Of a DNA stretch of 64,000 nt, positions 53,046 to 62,100 are shown piece by piece. The DNA is from Tenacibaculum holothuriorum (GTDB lineage: Bacteria; Bacteroidota; Bacteroidia; Flavobacteriales; Flavobacteriaceae): contig NZ_LAPZ01000007.1 of the NCBI RefSeq assembly GCF_002120225.1, positions 222,817 through 286,816 of the forward strand, in the 5' to 3' direction. The position numbers and the translations under genes were made by a program. Each line of letters opens with the position of its first letter. Position 1 is the stretch's first letter. Under the pieces are notes generated by a model, which saw only the letters and a program-made list of their open reading frames with translations, did no database searches and was not told where the DNA came from.

Positions 53046-53732
53046 TTATAGTTTATCGTCTACTAAACTTAAAATTCGTTCGAATTGTTCTTTTAAGCCC
53101 ATATCAGAATTATCAAACTCAACAGCATCATTAGCAACAATTAATGGAGAATCTTTTCTAGTAGAATCAATTCTATCACGTTCTTGAACATTGTGTAAAA
53201 TCTCTTCATAATTTACTTTGTCACCACGATCAATTAATTCTTTGTACCTTCTTTTTGCACGTTTGTCGGCAGAGGCAGTCATGAATAATTTTAATTCAGC
53301 ATCAGGGAAAACAACTGTTCCAATATCACGACCATCCATAACAATCCCTTTGTTTTTTCCCATTTCTTGCTGTTCGCTTACTAGTTTTTTACGAACTTCT
53401 GATACAGTAGAAACTTGGCTTACTAATTTAGAAACTTCAATAGTTCTAATTTCTTTTTCAACATTTATATTGTTTAAAAACATTTCAGCAAAACCTAAAT
53501 CAGAATTAAATTTAAAAGATAATGAAATGTTATTCAAATCGTTAATTAACGATTCTTTGTTAAACGAAACCTCATTAATATAGTCATGCTGCATTGCATA
53601 CAAAGTTACTGCTCTGTACATAGCGCCAGTATCTACATAAATATAGCCTAATTGTTTTGCTAATTGTTTTGCGATAGTACTCTTTCCGGTAGATGAAAAG
53701 CCGTCAATGGCTATGGTAATCTTCTTTGTCAT
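53046..53732 (-). CDS. cmk: Cytidylate kinase
   Basis: A 228-aa P-loop kinase: DGFSSTGKSTIAKQLA (Walker A), YVDTGAMYRA, GRDIGTVVFPDA and RIDSTRKDSPL. It phosphorylates CMP and dCMP using ATP. It lies 36 bp downstream of porQ on the same strand, with its own TATATTTG -7-like motif in the gap, so it may be transcribed both with and without porQ. Confidence 0.94.
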   Translation of the reverse strand: MTKKITIAIDGFSSTGKSTIAKQLAKQLGYIYVDTGAMYRAVTLYAMQHDYINEVSFNKESLINDLNNISLSFKFNSDLGFAEMFLNNINVEKEIRTIEVSKLVSQVSTVSEVRKKLVSEQQEMGKNKGIVMDGRDIGTVVFPDAELKLFMTASADKRAKRRYKELIDRGDKVNYEEILHNVQERDRIDSTRKDSPLIVANDAVEFDNSDMGLKEQFERILSLVDDKL

Positions 53733-53750
53733 GTTGAAAAAAATAGATTA

Positions 53751-53758
53751 CAAATATA
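53751..53758 (-). promoter_or_regulatory. Possible -7 element of cmk
   Basis: TATATTTG on the minus strand, 18 bp before the cmk start codon; a near-match CTG stands for the TTG box 21 bp upstream. Confidence 0.42.
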
Positions 53759-53768
53759 CGTTGGAATT

Positions 53769-54836
53769 CTAATATCTAACAGGATTTTTACCACGAATAC
53801 CTCTATCTAAATCTATTTGTAAACTAAAAGTACTAACGTTTGAAGCTGAGTGAAATTTTGAATACGCGTAATTTAATTTTAATCGATTCATTTTAAGACC
53901 AAAACCGAAAGATAGTCCGCCAAAAGAGCGAACATTTTGAAGTTGTAATTCTTTTCCTCTTCTAAAGTTATATCCAACTCTAAGGTTAATGGCACTTTCA
54001 GGAAATAGTTCTGCTCCAATAATAACGTGTCTAAACATGTTGTCTAAAAAAGAAACTTTTTCGAGAGTTGTATTTCCTTCTAAATCTGTAGTGCTATTAG
54101 ATGGATTAGAAACTCCTACATTCCATTTTTGTAAATTATCTAACGTTACATACCATCTTAACGGAACTTTTTCTAGTCGGTAAGAAGCACCTATAGCAAC
54201 TTCAAAAGGTAAGCGTTCTCTGGTTCCGTTAAAAGAACTAATTTGAGTACCAATATTTCTTGCAACAGCCGATATTATGTAAGGTTTATCAGCACTATAG
54301 TAAATAAAACCAATATCTAAAGCGAGTCCACTGGAAGTAAAATTATCTATAGAAGAATGAATGAATTTTAAGTTAGCTCCAACATAAAAATCGGTTTTAG
54401 GAATGTTTCTAGCATATCCTAAAGTAAGAGCAATATCACTAGCTCCAAAATTTCCATCTTCATTACCATTTACATCGGCTCTTATCAAACTTCCATAATT
54501 AATATATTTTGCACTGGTATGAATGGTTTCAATATGTTTATTTACCTCATAAGCATAAGCAACCGAACCAATATTTACACCGGCTAAAAAGCTTGTGTAA
54601 TTAACCGAAAGTTGGTTGTGATGCGATAAATTTATCGTGGCAGGATTCCACATAGGTTGATTTACATCGTCTATAAAAGTTAAAACTTTTCCTCCTAGGG
54701 CTACTTGACGAGCATAAGTAGGGGTATTTAAAAATAAATATGCATCTTCTCCTCCAGTCTGTGCCTGAGAAAAAAACGTAATAAACAAAACAAATAAGCT
54801 TAACCTTTTATACACAAAAATGATGTTAGTTTGCAC
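53769..54836 (-). CDS. porQ: Type IX secretion system protein PorQ
   Basis: A 355-aa outer membrane protein of the PorV/FadL-like barrel type. After a signal peptide (ending FFSQAQT) come the PorQ features TGGEDAYLFLNTPTYARQVALGG, a WNPATINLSHHNQLS repeat-like strand, SGLALDIGFIYY and the terminal GIRGKNPVRY. PorQ is an outer-membrane part of the attachment complex that anchors T9SS cargo. The start is a GTG; the frame has a second GTG seven codons later (VYKRLSLF) that would give a cleaner signal peptide, and either could be right. Its position upstream of cmk resembles the arrangement I recall in other Bacteroidetes. Confidence 0.83.
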   Translation of the reverse strand: MQTNIIFVYKRLSLFVLFITFFSQAQTGGEDAYLFLNTPTYARQVALGGKVLTFIDDVNQPMWNPATINLSHHNQLSVNYTSFLAGVNIGSVAYAYEVNKHIETIHTSAKYINYGSLIRADVNGNEDGNFGASDIALTLGYARNIPKTDFYVGANLKFIHSSIDNFTSSGLALDIGFIYYSADKPYIISAVARNIGTQISSFNGTRERLPFEVAIGASYRLEKVPLRWYVTLDNLQKWNVGVSNPSNSTTDLEGNTTLEKVSFLDNMFRHVIIGAELFPESAINLRVGYNFRRGKELQLQNVRSFGGLSFGFGLKMNRLKLNYAYSKFHSASNVSTFSLQIDLDRGIRGKNPVRY

Positions 54837-54973
54837 TACAAAAAACGTAAAAATCTTGTATTATTTTATTTAAAAAGTTGTAAAGTTGCATTTGCAATAT
54901 GATTTTTTATATATTTAGATGGTAATATTGTATTAAAATTATGTAATTTTACAGCCCCTTAAAACCCCTTAAG

Positions 54974-57193
54974 ATGATCAAAATCAGCGCTAAAAGTGTT
55001 TTTCTTTTAGGAATTTTAATGTTAACGTTAAGCTTGAATTCTTTTTCTCAAGTTTTAACGAAACCAACATTAAAATTTACAAACGCTTGTAATAACGCTT
55101 CTACCCCAAATTTTGGGGTTGATATTTTGTATCATACTGCTGCTTTTAATACTGATAATGTTTTTCATTTAGAGCTTTCTGATGCCGATGGTAATTTTGC
55201 AGATCCAGCTACCAGTCTTTTAACTATTGTAAATGAGAATAATACTTTTTCTTTTTCAAGAAATTTTGAATTACCTGTAGGAACTTTTGGTAGAGGATAT
55301 AAAATAAGAGTAAGAGCTACTTCTCCTGCTATGATTAGTCCAGAATCGGATGTTTTTGAAGCGTATCAGGGAATGTTAAGTTCAAGTGAAGTTAAAATTA
55401 ATAATGGAGATAGGGAAGCAGTAATTTGCGGAAATACATCGACAACACTAACCTTAAATATAACTACAGACGGGGTTTATAATTGGACAAGAGATGGAAA
55501 TAGTTTTACAACAACCTCAAGTCCTCAAGTAGAAGTTACACAACCAGGATTATACAATGTACAAATAGATTATGGAGCTTGTGGAGGAGTCTTTGCTGAA
55601 GCAGGAATTATAGTTAAAAGAGTTAGTAATACTGAAGCTACGATAGAAGGAGGTTCAGTAATAGAAATTTGCGGTAACGAAACACATACATTTAGAGCAG
55701 ATGGAGGTTTTGTTTCTGGTTTAACATACAAATGGTTTAAAGATAATACAGAAGTTTTTTCATCTACTACTACACATGAGTATACTACACCAAACTCTAA
55801 TCAATTCGGTATGTATAAGCTTAGAGTTGAAGCAGGAAGCTGTTCTAGTGAATCTGCAGAAGTAGAATTAAAATCGAAAACTGGAGTAGATTTTACACCA
55901 GCTATCAAAGGGGATGATAAGAATGTAATTATTCCAGGAGAAAGATTAACTCTAGAATTAGAAGATTTACCATCTACTTTAACAAATGTTTCTATTAGAT
56001 GGTATAGAAATAATACAGCAACAGGAGTTACAGGTAACTCTAGTAATATAGCTGATCCTGGGGTTTATTATGCTGAAGTTACAGAAGGTTCTGGTTCTTG
56101 TGTAACAACAAAAAAATCAAATGAGGTTACTATTGTATTAGCAAAAGAATTTTTAGTTGAAATTGAGAAAGATTCTAATTCTAATTATGAAGAATGTAAA
56201 TTAGATAAAGTAAAACTTGTTATAAGTAACCTAAAAGCTTTAGGGACAGATGATGAAGAATATACTCTAGCTGCTGATAGAGTTACTCAACTTAATACTG
56301 ATAACGTTTTGAGATATAGGTGGTTTAAAGATACTACAGAGGTTAATAATGCTATTAACAATAATTATGAGGTACCTTCGTATCTTGAAAATGGAGTATA
56401 TTATCTCGAGGTAAGAGCTGATTTGGGAGTTAAAGGAGATTCTGATAATCAAGATGTTAAGTTGACAATTTTCCCAGAAGTAACATCAAACCAAACTTCA
56501 AATTCTCTATGTCCTAATGGAACGATTACTTATACAATTACAGATATTGTAGCAGGATTTACTTATGAATGGAGAGATAAAGATAATAACCCAATTACTT
56601 TGGCAGATCCAAAAGTATTAGAAGTAACCGAAGTAGGAACTTATACATTACATTTTTCAGGATTTGGTTGTCAAAATAATATGGAGCCTATCGAAGTTAT
56701 TCCTTTTGATGATTCCGCAGTACAAGTTTCACCTTCAGAAAAAATAGTTGTACCAGCAGGACAAACCGTTACAGCCACTGCTAGTGGAGCAAATTCATAC
56801 GAATGGTATGACGATTCTGGAGCTTTATTATCTACAAATTCTACTTTAGAAGTAAATAATTTAGGATTTTATACGTTAGTAGCTAAAGTTGATAATTGTG
56901 AGGTGAGAAAAACAATTGAAGCTGTAGAGGAAGATGGTAAAATTGTAGTGCCAAATATAGTCACACCAAACCAAGATGGAATAAACGATACATGGTTAAT
57001 ACCAAATAGATATGCTTTTCAACCAACAGTAACAATTAGTATTTATAATTCGAGTGGTAGAGAAGTATTTAATACTAATGATTATCAAAACAATTGGCCA
57101 CAAGAAGATTTGGGTAATCAAAAAGTATTCTACTATAGAATACAAAGAGATGAGAAGGTGGTGAAAGCAGGAACGATATCGATTTTAGATTAA
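54974..57193 (+). CDS. Surface protein with gliding motility-type C-terminal domain
   Basis: A 739-aa secreted protein. Signal peptide (SLNSFSQ), then several Ig/PKD-like beta-sandwich modules with repeated CGN...YxW patterns at about 150-210, 225-300, 305-390 and later (YNWTRDGNSF, YKWFKDNTEVF, RWYRNNTATG, YEWRDKDNNP, YEWYDDSGAL). The end (about 645-739) is a CHU_C/gliding motility-associated C-terminal domain: VPNIVTPNQDGINDTWLIPN, VTISIYNSSGREVF, FYYRI. This is the type B T9SS signal, which is usually delivered to a SprF-like protein, encoded 9 bp downstream. It probably forms part of a surface filament or adhesin anchor. Confidence 0.87.
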   Translation: MIKISAKSVFLLGILMLTLSLNSFSQVLTKPTLKFTNACNNASTPNFGVDILYHTAAFNTDNVFHLELSDADGNFADPATSLLTIVNENNTFSFSRNFELPVGTFGRGYKIRVRATSPAMISPESDVFEAYQGMLSSSEVKINNGDREAVICGNTSTTLTLNITTDGVYNWTRDGNSFTTTSSPQVEVTQPGLYNVQIDYGACGGVFAEAGIIVKRVSNTEATIEGGSVIEICGNETHTFRADGGFVSGLTYKWFKDNTEVFSSTTTHEYTTPNSNQFGMYKLRVEAGSCSSESAEVELKSKTGVDFTPAIKGDDKNVIIPGERLTLELEDLPSTLTNVSIRWYRNNTATGVTGNSSNIADPGVYYAEVTEGSGSCVTTKKSNEVTIVLAKEFLVEIEKDSNSNYEECKLDKVKLVISNLKALGTDDEEYTLAADRVTQLNTDNVLRYRWFKDTTEVNNAINNNYEVPSYLENGVYYLEVRADLGVKGDSDNQDVKLTIFPEVTSNQTSNSLCPNGTITYTITDIVAGFTYEWRDKDNNPITLADPKVLEVTEVGTYTLHFSGFGCQNNMEPIEVIPFDDSAVQVSPSEKIVVPAGQTVTATASGANSYEWYDDSGALLSTNSTLEVNNLGFYTLVAKVDNCEVRKTIEAVEEDGKIVVPNIVTPNQDGINDTWLIPNRYAFQPTVTISIYNSSGREVFNTNDYQNNWPQEDLGNQKVFYYRIQRDEKVVKAGTISILD

Positions 57194-57202
57194 AATAAAA
57201 GT

Positions 57203-59062
57203 ATGATTAAAAAAATTACGTTAAGTGTATTAGTATTTTTTAGTGTAGTTACAGTTTTTTCGCAAGGACAAAACTATAACAGTTTTACTACTCGTAATTT
57301 TATGAAATTCAACCGTTTTTTAACGGTTCCAACTTTTTCAGCACTAAGAGAAAATAAAACAAGCATTTCAGCAATTGTTCGTAATAGTTTTGTTGATTTT
57401 GAAGATGCACCAAGATTGTATTTAGGTACTTACTCTGGTAAGATGAGAGAAAATGTTGGTGCAGGTATTGCTATTTATCAACAAGAGGTAGGAGTTTTTA
57501 AAGACTTTGGTGCACTTGTTAATTATGCTCATAAAATTAAAATGAGCGAAAGTATGGATCTTACTTTCGGTTTTAACTTTTTATATAGCCGTAGAAGTGC
57601 CGATGCAGTTAAAGTAAATGCTAGCGATCCTAATGATCCTTTAATAGCAAACTTTCAAGATATTCCTATCGTAAATTTTCAGCCAGCAGTAACGTTATCT
57701 TTTGGTAAGTTTGATGTTGGTGTATTTTTTGAAAACCTACTCGATTTTAATTTAAAGAAAAACGAATTAGCAACTTCTTTTAATGAAAAAACCTATTCTG
57801 CTCATGCTATGTATACGCATGAGTTTACGTATGCTAGCGGTATTTTTGAAGGAGCAGATTTAAGAGTATTAGCATTAGCACGTAAACCAGGACAAGGAGA
57901 TTTTGGTTTTGGCGGAACAGTAATTTACGATTTACCAAAAGCAGGTTGGGTTAAAGTAGGTTATGATAAACAATATGGAATTTCAGCAGGATTAGGAGTT
58001 AATCTTTCTGAAAATTTAGCTTTAGGATTTACCTATGAAAAAGGAGATTTTGCAGCAACTAATGAAGTCGGATTAATATATAACTTCGGAGAAAAATCGT
58101 ATCGTAGAAGAAGACCAACACGTAGAACTCCGTCTGTTAATGTTTCATTGCCAGATAGAAAACCACAAGCTGTTGAACCTAAAGAATACGATAACCCTGA
58201 GCATAATGATTTATCTGATGAAATCCAAAGAGCTCAAGATTCTATAAATACTTTACATAAAAAATTAGATGAAGTTTTAAGGTTGTTAAAAAATCAACCA
58301 CCAAAAACTTCAACTCCAAATAATAATACAACAGTAGTTCCTACACCAAATGTTGATGATAAAGATACTTCATTAAGAAGAAGGTCTAATAAACCTTGGC
58401 GTCAAAAAACTATTACTCGTTCTGGTGCTAGTGGAGGAGGTACTATGTATTATGTTGTTGCTGACAGGTTTAAGAGTATAGATAATGTACAAGCGTTTAT
58501 GAACCGTATGAAAAGGAATAAAAATAATGATATTGATTATAAATATGTGTTCGATCCAAGTAGGAAGAATTACTATGTTTATATAGATCGTTTTGTTAAA
58601 AAAGAAGATGCCGAGGAAAAAGTAGATGAATTTAAAGAGAAAAACCGTCTTTTTGAAAGTGACACAAAAGATGATTCAACGATTAATGTTAAGGGAGGTA
58701 CAAAAAAACAAAACCTTTATGCATTAAAAATCACACTTGGACGTGGAGAAGGAACTTCTGATAGTTATCAAGAACCAAAAGTTCGTAAACCAGCAAGAAT
58801 AGCAGTAATGAGAAAAGCTGAAGGTTTAGAAGAAGGGTATTACTTACAAACCGTTGTAAACTCTAAAAAACCATTAGCAGACAGAAATGTAGATGAATTA
58901 CGAAATGACGATATTAATGCAGATTATTTCGTAAATCCTAAAACAGGATACATGCACATTTATATCTTTAAAACTAAAGATAGAAATGAAGCTCTTAAAA
59001 TGTATAATAGTAATTTGAATGGCGCTTATTACGATCCAATAACCATTGTTCATATTAAATAG
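57203..59062 (+). CDS. PorP/SprF-type outer membrane protein with SPOR-like tail
   Basis: A 619-aa protein. Residues 1-20 signal peptide, about 25-300 a PorP/SprF barrel (YNSFTTRNFMKFNRFLTVPTFS, RLYLGTYSGKMRENVGAGIAIY, VGYDKQYGISAGLGVNL), then a Arg/Pro-rich linker, a short coiled coil (about 335-365, DEIQRAQDSINTLHKKLDEVLRLL) and two SPOR-like modules at about 418-490 (YYVVADRFKSIDNVQAFMNRM) and 545-619 (GYYLQTVVNSKKPLADRNVDEL). SprF proteins help translocate and hold cognate T9SS cargo; SPOR domains bind denuded peptidoglycan. The combination would tether the outer-membrane unit to the cell wall. It lies between two large surface-protein genes and is probably their dedicated partner. Confidence 0.83.
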   Translation: MIKKITLSVLVFFSVVTVFSQGQNYNSFTTRNFMKFNRFLTVPTFSALRENKTSISAIVRNSFVDFEDAPRLYLGTYSGKMRENVGAGIAIYQQEVGVFKDFGALVNYAHKIKMSESMDLTFGFNFLYSRRSADAVKVNASDPNDPLIANFQDIPIVNFQPAVTLSFGKFDVGVFFENLLDFNLKKNELATSFNEKTYSAHAMYTHEFTYASGIFEGADLRVLALARKPGQGDFGFGGTVIYDLPKAGWVKVGYDKQYGISAGLGVNLSENLALGFTYEKGDFAATNEVGLIYNFGEKSYRRRRPTRRTPSVNVSLPDRKPQAVEPKEYDNPEHNDLSDEIQRAQDSINTLHKKLDEVLRLLKNQPPKTSTPNNNTTVVPTPNVDDKDTSLRRRSNKPWRQKTITRSGASGGGTMYYVVADRFKSIDNVQAFMNRMKRNKNNDIDYKYVFDPSRKNYYVYIDRFVKKEDAEEKVDEFKEKNRLFESDTKDDSTINVKGGTKKQNLYALKITLGRGEGTSDSYQEPKVRKPARIAVMRKAEGLEEGYYLQTVVNSKKPLADRNVDELRNDDINADYFVNPKTGYMHIYIFKTKDRNEALKMYNSNLNGAYYDPITIVHIK

Positions 59063-59106
59063 AAAATAGATTCCCCCAAATAAATACAAGATTAATTTCC
59101 CCGACG

Positions 59107-62100
59107 ATGATGAAAAGATTATTACCCCTATTAATTTTAGTATCAAGTTTTTTTACTCAGGCACAAGTAGATGATAAATCTAAACGAACTTTTGAGTCAA
59201 AGAAATTAAAACAAATAATTCAAGAAAGTTTACCAGCTAATGCTAGAAGAGCAGATGTAGATTTTACACAGAGATTAGGAGCTGGTGGTATAAATGTTAG
59301 AGGAGATTTAACGTTTATAGGAAATAATAGTATGAATAGAAGTTGGCTACCATTTGGGTTTTCACCAGGACCGAATGATCCTTATGATGGATTCTCTCAA
59401 AATGGTAGTTTGTATATGGATTACATTGATATTGATAGTAATTCATCAACTTTTTCTTCTTCTAGAGCCAGATTAAGTTTACCATCATGTTCAAGAATAG
59501 TATTTGCAGGTTTATATTGGGCAGGGGTATATCCATATGAAAGATGGGATGACGATGGAAATGGTGAAGGGGTTAGAAGTGATGATTTTAATCAAATAAA
59601 ATTTAAACTACCAGGGAGCCCATATCAAGATATTACAGGTGATATTATATATAATGAGCCAGATTTACCGTCAGCAAGACCATATGTTTGTTTTAAAGAT
59701 GTAACTACAATGTTACAAGGTTTAGGAGCTAGTCCAAATGGTAATTATTTAGTAGGTAACGTACGTGGTGTAGTAGGATGGGATCAAAATAATGGATTAG
59801 GAGGTTCTGCAGGTTGGACTCTAGTAATCGTTTATGAAAATGAAAATGAGTCAAGTAAAAACATCTCTATTTTTGATGGGTTTTCAACAATTAACCCAAA
59901 TTCTAACCCAACAACAGATATAACTTATTCTGGATTTACGACAATACCTCAAGGGCCAGTAAGAGCTTCTATGTTAGTTGGTGCTCTTGAAGGAGATAGA
60001 GGAATTGGTGGAGATGGTTTTCACATTAGAGATACAAATGGAGATTATATACCTCAGTCAACTCCTAATAGAAACGGGGCAACTAATTTTTTTAATGGCT
60101 CGATAAGCTTATTTGATGCATTTTTAGGGGGACGAAGACCAGATAGTGAAAATACGTTAGGTTTCGACGTTGATTTATTTAGTTTAAATGATGCTAATGT
60201 AGGTAATAGTTTAATAGCGAATGATCAAACCTCATTAGATGTAAGGTTTACCACTAGTGGTGATGTTTATTGGGCGTTCTTAAATGCGCTTGCAGTAGAA
60301 ATTATTGAACCAAAAATTCAATTAGTTAAAACGATTGATGATGGAGCTGGTAATGATCTAGGAGGAACAGATGTAACTTTAGGGTCTCAATTATGGTATC
60401 AAGTAACTTTTCAAAACGTAGGAACAGATAATGCTATTGATACTGAAGTGATTGATAGATTACCTGTTAATGTAGATTTACTTACAAATCCAGGAGATTT
60501 AATTTTACCAGCAGGTTTAACAGCCGCAGATTATACGTATACACCACCTAGTTCAGCTAATGGTTTTAGAGGAGAATTACGCTTCAATATACCAGATAGT
60601 ATGGTAGAAGAAGGAGGTGCAGCTCATACAATACGTTTTAGAGTTCAAGTTGTTAGTGATTGTAATGAATTACGAAATGTTTGTTCTAATAGAATAGAAA
60701 ATCAAGCTTTTGCAAACTATAGTAGTGATGAAGCGGGTACACCTAGAGTAATTAACGAACCTAGTTTTGCGGGGATTGATGCTTGTAACTTTGGTATAGT
60801 AGGAGCTTCTAACTTTTTAGTAGATATTGATGGTTGTTCTTTTACAAGAGATGAAGTTTTATGTGGAACTAGTGTTACATTAACAGCCGGTGCTGGTTTT
60901 GAAACTTATGAATGGACTGGTCCTAACGGTCCAATACCAGGAAACAATCAATCGATTACAGTAAGTCAAGTAGGTACTTATACCGTAGCAAAAACAGCAT
61001 CAGCAGCAAGTGGTTGTTTAAATTTAACAGAAACCATAAATGTTATTGATATTGCAGCAGGACCTAACCCTTTAACTCCTTTTGCAGATAGAATGCTGGT
61101 TTGTCCTAATAATAATTTAGATTTAGCAGAAATTTATTTATGTGGTACAACAAGTTCTAGAACAATAAATTTACCGATAGCTTCAGGTTCTACAACCACA
61201 GCAAGATGGTTTAAATTAGATGAAGGTTCTTGTGCCGATGAAACAGAAAATGGTTGTCCGAATGTAAGAACATCATGTACTTGGAATGAAGTAGGTAGTG
61301 GTGGCATTAGTGAAACCTTTAACGAAGCAGGAGAGTATCGTGTAGATATTTTATACGATGGTCGTTGTCCAAGATCTTATTACTTCAACGTTTTCCAAGC
61401 AACTTTAAATCCTACAATAACTCCAGAGGACATTATTTGTGGTAACGATGGAAGCATTATGGTTTCTAATGTTCCTCCAGGATATGAGTTCAGCTTAACT
61501 GGCCCAAATGGATATAATCTACCTTTTCAAGCAGGTAATGTGCCAAATAATGTTTTAGATGTTAACGTTTCTGAGCCAGGAGATTATAACTTGGTTATAA
61601 GAAATGCTAGTGCGCCTGGAGGATGTACGTATAGTTTTCCTCCAATTAATATTCAACGAAGAGATATAGACATTGATTTAAGAATAGATAACACAATTTT
61701 ATGTTTTGATGACATTGCCGAGATAAGAGTTCAAGTAAACAATGTTCCAGGTCCTTATACTTATGTAGTTACTCAAGGAACGAACACGGTTGGTTCAGCT
61801 ATATCGGTTCCAAGTAATGATCAAACATTTAATGTAAACAATGCTGGTACGTATCAAGTAACTGTGACTACTGCTCAATGTACTATTACTCGTAGTATTG
61901 ATGTAATAAAACCAAATGAATTAACATTAACAGCTGTTTCAACAAAGGATATAACTTGTTTAAACGGGGCGTCTGATGGTATTATTACGCTTACAGCTGG
62001 AGGCGGAACTTTAGATAGCTCAACAGGAGGAGTCTACAGATATGCTATCTGGACAAGGCAAGGAACTGATTTATATACGAATGTTAGTGACATCAATTTA

